Part shown: piece by piece, positions 42,041 through 50,528 of the stretch
Layout of the letters: the number at the start of each line of letters is the position of its first letter
Numbering within the stretch: position 1 is the stretch's first letter
Assembly (NCBI GenBank): GCA_017415025.1
Contig: JAFQJH010000007.1
Location: 1-64,000, forward strand
Length of the DNA: 64,000 nt
Direction: 5' to 3'
Source: Clostridia bacterium
Lineage (GTDB): Bacteria; Bacillota; Clostridia; Oscillospirales; Acutalibacteraceae
Notes under the pieces: generated by a model
Seen by the model: the letters and a program-made list of their open reading frames with translations, nothing else
Told to the model about the DNA's origin: nothing
The model's database searches: none
Position numbers and translations under genes: made by a program

Positions 42041-42069
42041 TTGACACGGTGAAAATCGTGTGGTATTAT
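42041..42069 (+). promoter_or_regulatory. Promoter of rplJ-rplL
   Basis: TTGACA (42041-42046), 17 bp, TATTAT (42064-42069), extended -10 TGG. Confidence 0.85.
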
Positions 42070-42089
42070 ATCTAAGCTGTTCTTTATTC

Positions 42090-42230
42090 AAAGACAGCAG
42101 GTGCTTTATGCGTAACGGTTTTTAACCACCTGCCGAGGATAGGAGCATACAAGATTTTCAGGCATAGGTCTGCAAATCCGTAAAATGTATGTTTGTTCCC
42201 TGTCCACGGTTCGTGGGCAGGGATTATTTT
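42090..42230 (+). promoter_or_regulatory. L10 leader (rplJL autoregulatory RNA) with attenuator hairpin
   Basis: Contains the typical L10(L12) binding layout: GACAGCAGGTG pairing with CACCTGCCGAGG around a central hairpin, then GGAGCATACAAG. At 42198-42222 lies a terminator-like stem CCCTGTCCACG/CGTGGGCAGGG followed by ATTATTTT. In characterised Firmicutes this leader lets L10 lower its own synthesis by attenuation. Confidence 0.85.
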
Positions 42231-42260
42231 CGTTATAGCACCGTATCCCATTTTTGAGAG

Positions 42261-42779
42261 GTGAAAAAAATGCCAAGTGCAAGCGTATTGGAACAGAAGA
42301 AGAAGATAGTTGCAGAGGTTGCTGACAGAATCAGCAATTCATGCGCAGGTGTAATCGTAGATTACAAGGGTATCTCCGTTGCTGACGATACAGCTCTTCG
42401 TCGTGAACTTCGTGAAGCAGGCGTTGAGTACACTGTTGTTAAGAACACTCTTATCAAGCTCGCAATTCAGGGCACAGCTCTTGAGTCAATGAGCGAGGTT
42501 CTTGACGGTACTTCAGCTATCGCAACATGTAAGGACGATTACGTAGCAGCTGCTCGTATCCTCAACAAGTATGCTGAGGGTCACGAAAACTTCAACCTCA
42601 AGACAGGTTACATCGACGGTGAAGTTATCAGCATGGATAAGCTTATGGAGCTCGCAACACTTCCGTCAAGAGAGACATTGCTCTCTATGGTTGCAAATGT
42701 ATTCAGCGCACCTATCGCTGGTTTTGCAAGAGCTGTACAGGCTATTGCCGATAAGGCAGAGGCTCCCGCTGAGGCTTAA
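42261..42779 (+). CDS. rplJ: 50S ribosomal protein L10
   Basis: A 172-residue L10 with VDYKGISVADDTALRRELREAGVEYTVVKNTL spread across the N-terminal RNA-binding domain and the C-terminal helix (PIAGFARAVQAIADKAE) that carries L7/L12 dimers. GAGGTGA precedes the start. Preceded by the L10 leader. Confidence 0.96.
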   Translation: MKKMPSASVLEQKKKIVAEVADRISNSCAGVIVDYKGISVADDTALRRELREAGVEYTVVKNTLIKLAIQGTALESMSEVLDGTSAIATCKDDYVAAARILNKYAEGHENFNLKTGYIDGEVISMDKLMELATLPSRETLLSMVANVFSAPIAGFARAVQAIADKAEAPAEA

Positions 42780-42831
42780 GTCAGCAAACTAATTTAAAAA
42801 TTACTAAAAATTATTATGGAGGTAAATAACC

Positions 42832-43203
42832 ATGGCATCAGAGAAAATTATGGCAATCGTTGAAGAGTTAAAGACTCTTTCAGTTCTTGAGCTTTCAGAG
42901 CTCGTACACGCAGTAGAGGATGAGTTCGGCGTATCAGCTGCAGCAGCAGTTGTAGCAGGTCCCGCAGTAGCAGGCCCCGCAGCAGAGGAGAAGACAGAGT
43001 TTGATGTTATCCTTGCTGGCGCTGGCGACCAGAAGATTAAGGTTGTTAAGGCTGTTAAGGATATCACAGGTCTTGGCCTTGCAGAAGCAAAGGCTCTCGT
43101 TGATGGCGCTCCCAAGGCTATCAAGGAAGGCATCTCTAAGGACGAAGCTGAAGAAATCAAGTCAAAGCTTGAAGAAGTTGGCGCACAGATCGAGATTAAA
43201 TAA
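42832..43203 (+). CDS. rplL: 50S ribosomal protein L7/L12
   Basis: A 123-residue L7/L12: N-terminal dimerisation helices ([20 protein letters not shown]), an alanine-rich hinge, and the C-terminal factor-binding domain ([23 protein letters not shown]). GGAGGT precedes the ATG. A strong terminator follows, closing the ribosomal block. Confidence 0.97.
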   Translation: MASEKIMAIVEELKTLSVLELSELVHAVEDEFGVSAAAAVVAGPAVAGPAAEEKTEFDVILAGAGDQKIKVVKAVKDITGLGLAEAKALVDGAPKAIKEGISKDEAEEIKSKLEEVGAQIEIK

Positions 43204-43227
43204 GTCTCTCTCAAATGGATTTTTTAA

Positions 43228-43255
43228 AGACCGTCGGTTTCCGACGGTCTTTTTT
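43228..43255 (+). terminator. Terminator of the rplJL unit
   Basis: AGACCGTCGG/CCGACGGTCT, 3-nt loop, TTTTT tail. Confidence 0.9.
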
Positions 43256-43261
43256 CTTCTC

Positions 43262-43933
43262 TTATTTAGTTATTTCCCGGACGTAAAGTGTGTTGCCCGT
43301 GACCGAAAATTTAACCTCAAAGCCTGCAAAGCCGAAGCCGTAAATGCGGTTTTCGTCATCCTGATATGCGGGTCTCGGGTCAAGCTCAAGAACCTTGAGC
43401 AACGCTGTGCGCTTCTCCTCGGGCAGGGGAGTGAGCATAGCCTCGGGACATTCAACGTTCAGCCTCGGCGCGCTTGAATCCTTCGAAAAACCGCCCGTGG
43501 CATCGGGGTGACAATCGGCGTAGGGGATGTAAGGCTTGATGTCAACAATTTCCGTGCCGTCCATAAGGTCAGCTCCGGAAACGTGGAGAACGGTACCGTG
43601 TTTTTGAGTTTCTTCAATTCTGTCGAGCCTTACGCAGGAAAGTCCGAGGGAATTCGGGCGGAAGGGTGAACGCGAGGCGAAAACGCCGACCCTTGTGTTG
43701 CCGCCGAGCTTGGGCGGGCGCACGGTGGGCGACCAGCCTTCACCGACGGATGTTGAAAACCTCCATATCAGCCAGATGTGAGAAAAATCCTCAAGCCCGC
43801 GCAGGGCATCTGCGTTGCGGAAGGTGGGTTCAAAAATAATCCTGCCTTTGAGTTCTTCAACAAGACCGCTTTGCCGCGGTATGCCGAATTTAGTCGGAAA
43901 ATCCGTTCTGATTTTTGCAATAGTTTTAATCAT
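43262..43933 (-). CDS. trmO: tRNA t6A37 methyltransferase TrmO (TsaA)
   Basis: A 223-residue TrmO-family protein. It has KFGIPRQSGLVEELKGRI near the N-terminus, GLEDFSHIWLIW, and GVFASRSPFRPNSLGLS followed by DIKPYIPYAD, all typical. The enzyme methylates the threonylcarbamoyl-adenosine at position 37 of some tRNAs using S-adenosylmethionine. The start at 43933 is supported by AGGTGAG and the family length; the longer frame to 44176 runs into the neighbouring gene. A ~75-residue C-terminal extension matches the longer TrmO form. Confidence 0.9.
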   Translation of the reverse strand: MIKTIAKIRTDFPTKFGIPRQSGLVEELKGRIIFEPTFRNADALRGLEDFSHIWLIWRFSTSVGEGWSPTVRPPKLGGNTRVGVFASRSPFRPNSLGLSCVRLDRIEETQKHGTVLHVSGADLMDGTEIVDIKPYIPYADCHPDATGGFSKDSSAPRLNVECPEAMLTPLPEEKRTALLKVLELDPRPAYQDDENRIYGFGFAGFEVKFSVTGNTLYVREITK

Positions 43934-43951
43934 CTGCTCACCTAAATAAAA

Positions 43952-43972
43952 TCGCCCGAGTTTTTCGGGCGA
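43952..43972 (-). terminator. Terminator of the lipoprotein gene
   Basis: Minus-strand stem TCGCCCG/CGGGCGA, 7-nt loop, then TTTTATTT. Confidence 0.8.
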
Positions 43973-43979
43973 AAAATTT

Positions 43980-44438
43980 TTACTGCTTGAAGGCGAGGAG
44001 CGTATATCCGTCCTCGTCGATGTAAACGGTCTCTTTAATAACGTTGTCACGTGTAACCGTGCCGTCTTCGGCGGTTGTTGCTGTCGTAACGGAGAAAACT
44101 GTTTTCCAGATACCCGTTGTACGGTCAAAGAAAACCTGAATCTGATTGTAGTCGGACGAAGCCTCCTGCTGTGCAATTTCGATAACGTCAGCCTTTGTTT
44201 TGATTGCGCCCTTTGCGTTTTCCTGAGTTACCTTAAAGCCCTCTGTGCGGATGCCCTTGATGTTTTCGAGCTCATCCTCTTCGTCGGAAAACTTGAAGGG
44301 CTTTACCTCCTGAACGAGTGTGTAGCCGTTATCCTTGTTAACTGTTGTCTGCTTGCCGAGGTCGCCGTCATTCTTATTACAGGCGAAGAAGGTTATTGAA
44401 ATCACAACAAGAAGTAAAAGTGAAACAACTTTTTTCAT
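43980..44438 (-). CDS. Hypothetical lipoprotein
   Basis: A 152-residue protein with a lipoprotein signal (hydrophobic stretch, lipobox FFAC at about residues 17-20). The mature part contains ADVIEIAQQEASSDYNQIQVFFDRTTGIWKTVFS split by turns, a PepSY-like alternation of helix and strands; I cannot assign it further. It starts four bases after rfbB with AGAGGA, so it is co-transcribed with the dTDP-sugar gene. It may belong to the envelope programme of that operon. Confidence 0.65.
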   Translation of the reverse strand: MKKVVSLLLLVVISITFFACNKNDGDLGKQTTVNKDNGYTLVQEVKPFKFSDEEDELENIKGIRTEGFKVTQENAKGAIKTKADVIEIAQQEASSDYNQIQVFFDRTTGIWKTVFSVTTATTAEDGTVTRDNVIKETVYIDEDGYTLLAFKQ

Positions 44439-44442
44439 AGTA

Positions 44443-45444
44443 TTATCCTCTGTAATTCTGATATTCACCGCTGAGGATCTTCTCCCACCATTCGCGGTTG
44501 TTAAGATACCATTCGATTGTCTTCTGAATACCCTCGTTGAAGAGCGTTTCGGGCTCCCAGCCGAGCTCTGCGTGGATTTTCGCAGGGTCGATAGCGTAAC
44601 GCATATCGTGACCGGGACGGTCCTTTACGAAGGTGATAAGGCTCTCGTCCTTGCCGACCGCCCTGAGGATTGTTTTGACAACGTCAATGTTAGCCTTCTC
44701 GTTGTGACCGCCGATGTTATAAACCTCACCGATTTTTCCGTATTCAACAATCATATCAATAGCCTTGCAGTGGTCGTCAACATAGAGCCAGTCGCGGACG
44801 TTGAGACCTTCGCCGTAAACGGGAAGCTTCTCATCAGCAAGAGCCTTCGCAATCATAACGGGAATAAGCTTTTCGGGGAACTGATACGGGCCGTAGTTGT
44901 TTGAACAACGGGAAATCGTAGCAGGTGTGCCGAAGGTTCGGTGATATGCCATTACGAGAAGGTCAGCAGAAGCCTTGCTTGCAGAATAGGGTGAGGATGT
45001 GTGAATCGGTGTATCCTCGGTGAAGAAGAGGTCGGGTCTGTCAAGCGGAAGGTCGCCGTAAACCTCATCGGTTGAAACCTGATGATAGCGGGGGATGTTA
45101 TATTTGTTGCAGGCGTCAAGCAAAACCTGTGTACCGAGTATGTTAGTCTTTAGGAAAACCTCGGGATTCTCGATTGAGCGGTCAACGTGGCTTTCTGCGG
45201 CAAAGTTGATGATTACGTCAAACTTTTCCTCCTCGCAAAGGTCGAAAACGAGCTTGCGGTCGCAGATGTCGCCGAGCACGAAGCGGAAATTGTCGCCTCT
45301 CGCATCGTCGAGGGTGCAAAGATTGCCTGCATAAGTGAGAGCGTCAATACAAACCAGACGGTAGTCGGGATGCTTGCGCTGCATATAATAGATGAAATTA
45401 CTGCCGATGAAGCCTGCGCCACCGGTAACGAGAATGTTCTTCAT
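44443..45444 (-). CDS. rfbB: dTDP-glucose 4,6-dehydratase
   Basis: A 333-residue short-chain dehydrogenase-fold enzyme with the NAD motif GGAGFIGSNF (residues 8-17), the catalytic STDEVYGDLP region, and Y-x3-K in YSASKASADLLV. NNYGPYQFPEKLIPVM is typical of RfbB. It converts dTDP-glucose to the 4-keto-6-deoxy intermediate of dTDP-rhamnose and related sugars. The other rml genes are not in the window. AAGGAGAG precedes the ATG; TATAAT lies at 45474-45479 on the minus strand. Confidence 0.93.
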   Translation of the reverse strand: MKNILVTGGAGFIGSNFIYYMQRKHPDYRLVCIDALTYAGNLCTLDDARGDNFRFVLGDICDRKLVFDLCEEEKFDVIINFAAESHVDRSIENPEVFLKTNILGTQVLLDACNKYNIPRYHQVSTDEVYGDLPLDRPDLFFTEDTPIHTSSPYSASKASADLLVMAYHRTFGTPATISRCSNNYGPYQFPEKLIPVMIAKALADEKLPVYGEGLNVRDWLYVDDHCKAIDMIVEYGKIGEVYNIGGHNEKANIDVVKTILRAVGKDESLITFVKDRPGHDMRYAIDPAKIHAELGWEPETLFNEGIQKTIEWYLNNREWWEKILSGEYQNYRG

Positions 45445-45524
45445 AGAAACTCTCCTTATAAAATGTTAATTGCATTATACACCATATTTATGAAAAATAA
45501 AAGAGGTATTTGTGAATAAATAAA

Positions 45525-45544
45525 AGCAGAGATTGCTCCCTGCT
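45525..45544 (-). terminator. Terminator of the symporter-membrane protein unit
   Basis: Minus-strand stem AGCAGGGA/TCTCTGCT (one G-T pair) with a GCAA tetraloop, then TTTTATTT. Confidence 0.8.
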
Positions 45545-45565
45545 CTTAACTGTATTCATCTATCA

Positions 45566-46270
45566 TCATTGAAGATGTTTGTCCTGCTCCTCGTTAGATT
45601 TGAAAGCATATTCAACATCGGTAGTATCAAAGGTGATTTTGTCCTTATCAATTTTACTTAAAAGGTTATACATATTTTTAAAATTATAACCAAAACCTTC
45701 AGGGACAAAAGTATAAGTTTTATTGTCTGCTGAAATATCAATATATACCTCGTATGATGAACCTTGAGCTTTTGCATCCAACTCTTCGGAAACATATATT
45801 CTTACCGAATTAATGGATTCATAATCAAAAACTGTTTCGTCTTTTTGGAACAACGTGCTGTGTTTATAGCATTTGTCATCGGCAACAAAGTTGTATTCAC
45901 ACATCGGGAAAAAACTTATAAAAGAAATGGTAAGCGAAACGAAAAGACATATCAAAACAATCAGGTTTCTGTGATTTTTCTCGGAAATGAAAACCTTGAA
46001 GGGCTTGTGTTTCTTACCGAAAGAATGACATATCAGACTTCCGAAAAGTAGGATTGAAAGAATGTAGAAAATATAAAAGACTATATGAAAAACCGACATA
46101 TCAATGAAGATATAAAAAAGCTCTGTATCTGCAAACTGTCTTATCAATACAGCACCGAGATCGTCAATAAACAAAAAAACGAATACAAACAGAATAAAAG
46201 GTACGACTATAAACAGAAAATCTAGCACTATTTCACGAATCAGCTTATCGTCAAATTTTTTCTTTTCCAT
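45566..46270 (-). CDS. Hypothetical membrane protein, AT-rich
   Basis: A 234-residue protein that I do not recognise. Three hydrophobic spans (~15-35, ~53-78, ~100-122) are rich in Phe and Ile; a ~110-residue soluble domain follows with ESINSVRIYVSEELDAKAQG. Base composition is clearly more AT-rich than its neighbours, with many ATA/AAA codons, which may point to acquisition from elsewhere or weak selection. It begins 18 bases after the amino-acid symporter stop, with GGAGAAA, so the two share a transcript ending at 45525-45544. Confidence 0.6.
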   Translation of the reverse strand: MEKKKFDDKLIREIVLDFLFIVVPFILFVFVFLFIDDLGAVLIRQFADTELFYIFIDMSVFHIVFYIFYILSILLFGSLICHSFGKKHKPFKVFISEKNHRNLIVLICLFVSLTISFISFFPMCEYNFVADDKCYKHSTLFQKDETVFDYESINSVRIYVSEELDAKAQGSSYEVYIDISADNKTYTFVPEGFGYNFKNMYNLLSKIDKDKITFDTTDVEYAFKSNEEQDKHLQ

Positions 46271-46288
46271 TTTTATTTCTCCAAAAAT

Positions 46289-47689
46289 TTATTTCCAATA
46301 ATCAACCTCGTGCGGAAGGTCGATATCTTTTGCCCTGAATACAGGTTCTTTTCCCTCTTTTTTCTGCTTCTCATAATCCTTCAATGCGCGGATTGCATAT
46401 TTGCCGAGGATGAAGATGACGGGGATGTTGATAAGAGCCATTGCGCCCATCGTTATATCTGCAACGCCCCACAGCAGGTCTGCGCTCAAGCCTGCGCCGA
46501 CAAAAATCAGAAGTGCCGAGATGACGTTGTATGCTGTCTTGAACCTTTTACCCGGTATTTTGCCGAGAATAAAGAATATTCCCTGGTCAACATAATAGAG
46601 GTTGCCGAGCAGTGTTGTGAAGGCAAAAAGTATCATTGAAACGGTGATGAATATCGGTCCGAAGGAGCCGAGAGTTTTGCTCAATGCTGCCTGAACGTAG
46701 GGTGCACCCGAAAGCTCGGCTGTCGGCTCAACTCCCGAGCAAAGGCAGAAAAATGCGGTTGCCGAGCAGACAAGAATTGTATCAATAAAAACCGAAAGAA
46801 CCTGCACGAGTCCCTGCTTTGCGGGGTGGCTTACGTCGGCGGATGCCGAAGCGTTCGGCGCGGAGCCGACACCTGCCTCGTTCGAGAAAAGTCCGCGCTT
46901 GATGCCGAACATAACGCACGAGCCGCTGAAGCCGCCGAAAATTGACTGCAAATCAAAGGCTTCTTCAAAAATGCGGGTAAAAACCATTGGCAGTGTCTTA
47001 ATATTGAGAAGTGTAACCGCAAGAGCAACGAGGATGTAAGCAACGCCCATAACGGGAACAAGAACGCTTGTTATTTTAACAACGCGCTTGCCTCCGCCCA
47101 GAAGACAGTAGCCGACGGCAACGGCAACAGTAAGTCCGATAATCCACGGTGAAATCTCGGGGTTATAAAACTTGTAGGCAGAAAAGGTTGACTGCAGATT
47201 GTACGATGCGAGCATATTGAAGCCGACACCGTAGGTGATGATGAGAAGCACGGAAAAAACGACCGCAAGCACGCGGTTTTTTAACGCACCCTGAATGTAA
47301 TATGCAGGTCCGCCGTAGCATCCGTCGGGACCCTTTTTCTTGTAAATCTGTGCCAGCGTGCTTTCAATAAAAGCGGAGGCACTGCCTATAATTGCGATAA
47401 TCCACATCCAGAAAACCGAGCCGAAGCCGCCGAGGCAGATGGCTGTCGAAACGCCGACGATGTTGCCCGTGCCGACTCGCGAAGCGGTGGAAACCATAAG
47501 CGCCTGAAAGGATGAAACGCTCTTGCCGTCCTCGGGTTTTTCCGTAACGGCGCGTATCTGTTCACCAAAAAGGCGGAACGGCGCAAAACGCGTTCTTACG
47601 GTAAAATAAAGTCCCGCGAGGATAAGAAGGATAATCAGCACGTAGCTGTACAGTGCTTCGCTGATAAAAGAAATTACATTTTCAATCAT
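46289..47689 (-). CDS. Sodium:alanine symporter family protein (AGCS)
   Basis: A 466-residue transporter with about 11 spans. Family signatures are visible: FQALMVSTASRVGTGNIVGVSTAI, KGPDGCYGGPAYYIQGAL, and NEAGVGSAPNASASADVSHPAKQG. AGCS proteins import alanine or glycine with sodium. The start at 47689 has AGAGG upstream; the longer frame to 47773 passes through the promoter. Its own promoter lies at 47717-47745. Confidence 0.92.
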   Translation of the reverse strand: MIENVISFISEALYSYVLIILLILAGLYFTVRTRFAPFRLFGEQIRAVTEKPEDGKSVSSFQALMVSTASRVGTGNIVGVSTAICLGGFGSVFWMWIIAIIGSASAFIESTLAQIYKKKGPDGCYGGPAYYIQGALKNRVLAVVFSVLLIITYGVGFNMLASYNLQSTFSAYKFYNPEISPWIIGLTVAVAVGYCLLGGGKRVVKITSVLVPVMGVAYILVALAVTLLNIKTLPMVFTRIFEEAFDLQSIFGGFSGSCVMFGIKRGLFSNEAGVGSAPNASASADVSHPAKQGLVQVLSVFIDTILVCSATAFFCLCSGVEPTAELSGAPYVQAALSKTLGSFGPIFITVSMILFAFTTLLGNLYYVDQGIFFILGKIPGKRFKTAYNVISALLIFVGAGLSADLLWGVADITMGAMALINIPVIFILGKYAIRALKDYEKQKKEGKEPVFRAKDIDLPHEVDYWK

Positions 47690-47716
47690 AAAAACCTCTC
47701 CAGAAATGATATAAAA

Positions 47717-47745
47717 ATTATATCTAAAACTGCGGTAAAAGTCAA
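47717..47745 (-). promoter_or_regulatory. Promoter of the AGCS symporter gene
   Basis: Minus strand TTGACT (47740-47745), 17 bp, TATAAT (47717-47722). Confidence 0.85.
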
Positions 47746-47766
47746 TCAAATCAAGGATACAAAAAA

Positions 47767-47792
47767 ACACCACAGAAGTTAATCTGTGGTGT
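47767..47792 (-). terminator. Terminator of the rpsF-ssb-rpsR operon
   Basis: Minus-strand stem ACACCACAGA/TCTGTGGTGT, 6-nt loop, then seven T residues. Confidence 0.9.
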
Positions 47793-47806
47793 GATTATAG
47801 GTTTTA

Positions 47807-48052
47807 TCAGTCAGCTGTGTAAGCCATAAGAGCTACGTGACGAGCACGCTTGATAGCTGTTGTAAGCTCTCTCTGATGCTTTGCGCAAGTACCTGTTACA
47901 CGACGGGGAAGAATCTTCGCTCTGTCTGAAGTGTACTTGTTGAGCTTGTTTACATCCTTGTAATCGATGCACTCAACTTTATCTACGCAGAATGAACAAA
48001 CCTTTTTGCGGCCCTTTCTGTTAGGACGGCCGTTGTTCTTATCGTAAGCCAT
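47807..48052 (-). CDS. rpsR: 30S ribosomal protein S18
   Basis: An 81-residue S18 with [17 protein letters not shown] and the conserved core [25 protein letters not shown], full length. It binds with S6 on the 30S platform. The CSFC..C..C pattern marks a zinc-binding form. Last gene of rpsF-ssb-rpsR; GGAGGT upstream. Confidence 0.96.
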   Translation of the reverse strand: MAYDKNNGRPNRKGRKKVCSFCVDKVECIDYKDVNKLNKYTSDRAKILPRRVTGTCAKHQRELTTAIKRARHVALMAYTAD

Positions 48053-48091
48053 TGTAAAATACCTCCTTATTTAGTTAAGACGGTAATTTGC

Positions 48092-48532
48092 TCAGAACGG
48101 CAAATCATCGTCGCCTGCAATTTCTTCGAAGTCACCCTCAGTAGCTGTTGAGAATGACGGAGCTGCAGGCATTCCGGCAACCGGAGCGGAGTAACCTGTT
48201 GTGCCTGTTTCTGCCTTTGAGCCGCAGAAGCTTGCCTGGTCAACCACAACCTCAGTTGCTGTTCTCTTGTTGCCGTTCTTGTCTTCGTAGTTACGGGTCT
48301 GGATTGAACCTGTAACAGCAATCATAGAGCCCTTCTGGAAATATCTTGAGATAAATTCAGCGGTGTTTCTCCATGCTACACAGTTGATGAAATCAGCCTG
48401 TCTCTGCTCACCTGCGCGTGCGAATGAACGCTCAACAGCAAGTGCGAAGGTTGTAACAGCAATTCCGTTCTGGGTATTTCGCAACTCGGGGGTTGCGACA
48501 AGTCTACCCATCAATACTACATTGTTAATCAT
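48092..48532 (-). CDS. ssb: Single-stranded DNA-binding protein
   Basis: A 146-residue SSB: OB fold opening MINNVVLMGRLVATPELR, with FINCVAWRNTAEFISRYFQKG, a flexible Ala/Pro/Gly-rich middle, and the acidic tip DDDLPF that recruits partner proteins. Located between rpsF and rpsR as usual in Firmicutes. GGGAGGA upstream. Confidence 0.96.
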   Translation of the reverse strand: MINNVVLMGRLVATPELRNTQNGIAVTTFALAVERSFARAGEQRQADFINCVAWRNTAEFISRYFQKGSMIAVTGSIQTRNYEDKNGNKRTATEVVVDQASFCGSKAETGTTGYSAPVAGMPAAPSFSTATEGDFEEIAGDDDLPF

Positions 48533-48546
48533 TGTCGCTTCCTCCC

Positions 48547-48831
48547 TTATTTTTTGATTATAAGTGAACGAAGCACGCCGTCTGTAATGTTAAGGATACG
48601 GCTGAGCTCTGCGGGGAATTCCGGCTCAGAGCTGAAGTTGTAAAGAGCGTAGTAGCCTTCTGTCTCATAGTTGATTGCGTAAGCAAGCTTTCTCTTGCCC
48701 CACTCCTCAACGCTTTCAACAGTACCGTTCTTTTCAACAAGAGCCTTGAACTTCTCTACCAAAGCCTTAGCTGCGTCCTCGCTCTCCTTAACAGAGAAAA
48801 CGAGCATTGCCTCATAGTTACCTACTGCCAT
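48547..48831 (-). CDS. rpsF: 30S ribosomal protein S6
   Basis: A 94-residue S6 (YEAMLVFSVKESE; EEWGKRKLAYAINYETEGYYALYNF). First gene of the operon, AAGGAGG eight bases upstream. Preceded by a ~65-nt leader with a hairpin that may be the S6:S18 regulatory site. Confidence 0.95.
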   Translation of the reverse strand: MAVGNYEAMLVFSVKESEDAAKALVEKFKALVEKNGTVESVEEWGKRKLAYAINYETEGYYALYNFSSEPEFPAELSRILNITDGVLRSLIIKK

Positions 48832-48841
48832 CTAAAAGCAC

Positions 48842-48900
48842 CTCCTTCTGGTCTTTTGGCCACCGAAGTGGCAAGGATGCTGTGTTCAAAATTTCACAGC
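48842..48900 (-). promoter_or_regulatory. Leader of rpsF, candidate S6:S18-binding element
   Basis: Just before the ribosome site the mRNA folds TTGCCAC-TTCG-GTGGCCAA with flanking pairing. S6:S18 leaders with a conserved CCG bulge are known upstream of rpsF in many bacteria; I cannot confirm the exact motif here. Confidence 0.45.
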
Positions 48901-48906
48901 CTTGAT

Positions 48907-48935
48907 ATTATACATATAAAAGTGAATAAAGTCAA
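48907..48935 (-). promoter_or_regulatory. Promoter of rpsF-ssb-rpsR
   Basis: Minus strand TTGACT (48930-48935), 17 bp, TATAAT (48907-48912). Confidence 0.88.
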
Positions 48936-49145
48936 GCCTTTTTGCTATCTTTTTTAAAGGAATTAGTCGTGTGAAAGTCTTTATCTACAAGATATTGGGG
49001 TGTTCGGCACGGCTTTTGAAAATCGGCAAAATAGACATAAAAATTATTCGTATTGTTAACAATTTGTCAATGGAATTTGACGGAAAATAGTATTATAATA
49101 GGGTTGTAAATTTAGCCGACCACGGCAAAAGGAGAATGATAACCA
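48936..49145 (+). other. Gene-free spacer with the putative alcohol dehydrogenase promoter
   Basis: The gene-free stretch 48832-49145 holds the rpsF leader and promoter, then AT-rich spacer. Near the dehydrogenase gene are TATAAT (49094-49099) without a well-spaced -35, and an alternative TTGTCA-N18-TAGTAT (49064-49093). A small palindrome TTGTTAACAA (49053-49062) lies just upstream and faintly recalls a Rex-type half site. Confidence 0.4.
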
Positions 49146-50291
49146 ATGAACAGATTTGTACTTAACGAAACATCCTATCACGGCAAGGGCGCTATCGGCG
49201 CAATCCCCGAAGAGATTAAGGCACGCGGCTTTAAAAAGGCTTTCGTTGCTTCTGACCCCGACCTTATCAAGTTCGGCGTTTCAAAGAAGGTAACAGACAT
49301 CCTCGAGGCTGCAGGCATTGAATACGTAATGTTCAGCGAAATCAAGCCGAACCCGACAATCGAGAACGTTCAGGCAGGTGTTGAGGCTTATAAGGCAGCA
49401 GGTGCAGACTGCATCGTTGCTATCGGCGGCGGCTCATCAATGGATACTGCAAAGGCAATCGGTATTATCATCAACAATCCCGAGTTTGCAGACGTCCGCT
49501 CACTTGAGGGCGTTGCACCCACAACTAACAAGTGCGTTCCCATCATCGCAGTTCCCACAACAGCAGGTACAGCGGCTGAGGTTACAATCAACTACGTTAT
49601 CACAGATGCTGAAAAGAACCGCAAGATGGTTTGCGTTGACGTTCACGACATCCCCGTTGTAGCAGTTGTTGACCCCGATATGATGGCTTCAATGCCCAAG
49701 GGTCTTACAGCAGCAACAGGTATGGACGCTCTTACACACGCTATCGAGGGCTACATCACAAAGGGCGCATGGGAGCTTTCCGATATGTTCCACATCAAGG
49801 CTATCGAAATTATCGCAAAGAGCCTCCGCGGAGCAGTTGAAAACACAGACGAGGGCAGAGAGGGTATGGCACTCGGTCAGTACGTTGCAGGTATGGGCTT
49901 CTCAAACGTCGGTCTCGGTATCGTTCACTCAATGGCACATCCTCTCGGCGCACTTTACGATACACCTCACGGTGTTGCTAACGCAATTCTTCTTCCCACA
50001 ATTATGGAATACAACGCACCCGAAACAGGCGAGAAGTACAGAGATATCGCAAAAGCAATGGGCGTTGAGGGCACAGAGAATATGAGCGTTGAAGAGTACC
50101 GCAAGGCTGCTGTTGATGCAGTTAAGAAGCTTTCTGCAGACGTTGGTATCCCCGCAGACCTTAAGGAAATCGTTAAGGCAGAGGACATTCCGTTCCTCGC
50201 ACAGTCTGCTTTCGACGATGCTTGCCGTCCGGGCAATCCGCGCGACACAAGTGTTGAAGAAATCACAGCTCTTTACAACAGCCTTATGTAA
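49146..50291 (+). CDS. Iron-containing alcohol dehydrogenase (lactaldehyde reductase-like)
   Basis: A 381-residue group III alcohol dehydrogenase. It shows the NAD motif GGGSSMDTAKAIGI (~residues 96-109) and the metal-binding region with TGMDALTHAIEGYI and the later HSMAHPLGALYDTPHG histidines. The overall pattern is close to FucO, which reduces lactaldehyde to 1,2-propanediol, but ethanol or 1,3-propanediol formation is possible. Codon bias (ATC, AAG, CTC) suggests high expression, fitting fermentation. A monocistronic unit with a strong terminator. Confidence 0.93.
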   Translation: MNRFVLNETSYHGKGAIGAIPEEIKARGFKKAFVASDPDLIKFGVSKKVTDILEAAGIEYVMFSEIKPNPTIENVQAGVEAYKAAGADCIVAIGGGSSMDTAKAIGIIINNPEFADVRSLEGVAPTTNKCVPIIAVPTTAGTAAEVTINYVITDAEKNRKMVCVDVHDIPVVAVVDPDMMASMPKGLTAATGMDALTHAIEGYITKGAWELSDMFHIKAIEIIAKSLRGAVENTDEGREGMALGQYVAGMGFSNVGLGIVHSMAHPLGALYDTPHGVANAILLPTIMEYNAPETGEKYRDIAKAMGVEGTENMSVEEYRKAAVDAVKKLSADVGIPADLKEIVKAEDIPFLAQSAFDDACRPGNPRDTSVEEITALYNSLM

Positions 50292-50300
50292 TAAAACTTT

Positions 50301-50334
50301 TCCCGTATGCTGTTTATCGGCATACGGGATTTTT
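50301..50334 (+). terminator. Terminator of the alcohol dehydrogenase gene
   Basis: TCCCGTATGC/GCATACGGGA stem, 9-nt loop, TTTTTCT tail. Confidence 0.88.
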
Positions 50335-50389
50335 CTGTTAAAAAGTTCTTTACTTTTGAAAAAACAGGTATATAATAAAAGCATAAATT

Positions 50390-50473
50390 TCAGAGTAGAT
50401 TGTTGTGCGTTAAAAACCGACAGGACGGGGAGTTGTCTGTTGGCATTCAGTATGACAGTCGCATCCCGCTGAA
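50390..50473 (+). ncRNA. Tetrahydrofolate (THF) riboswitch
   Basis: The segment shows the conserved blocks of the THF riboswitch in order: AGAGTAGAT, GCGTTAA, GGACGGGGAGTTGTC, and GCATCCCGCTG at the 3' end closing on the start. It stands directly before folT, the usual target. A TATAAT box lies at 50371-50376. Folate binding is expected to lower folT expression. Confidence 0.85.
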
Positions 50474-50485
50474 TAGTACCGAGAT

Positions 50486-50525
50486 AAACCTCTCTATTAT
50501 TCATTACGGATGATGGGAGGTTTTT
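50486..50525 (+). promoter_or_regulatory. Expression platform of the THF riboswitch
   Basis: AAACCTC (50486-50492) pairs with GAGGTTT (50517-50523), followed by TTG. The 3' arm contains GGGAGG, the ribosome site of folT, so the hairpin could act by hiding the ribosome site, by terminating, or both. Confidence 0.7.
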
Positions 50526-50528
50526 GGT

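Noticed and set aside
49053-49062. Rex operator before the alcohol dehydrogenase
   Set aside because: TTGTTAACAA is only a 10-bp palindrome and does not fit the longer spaced Rex consensus known from Clostridia.
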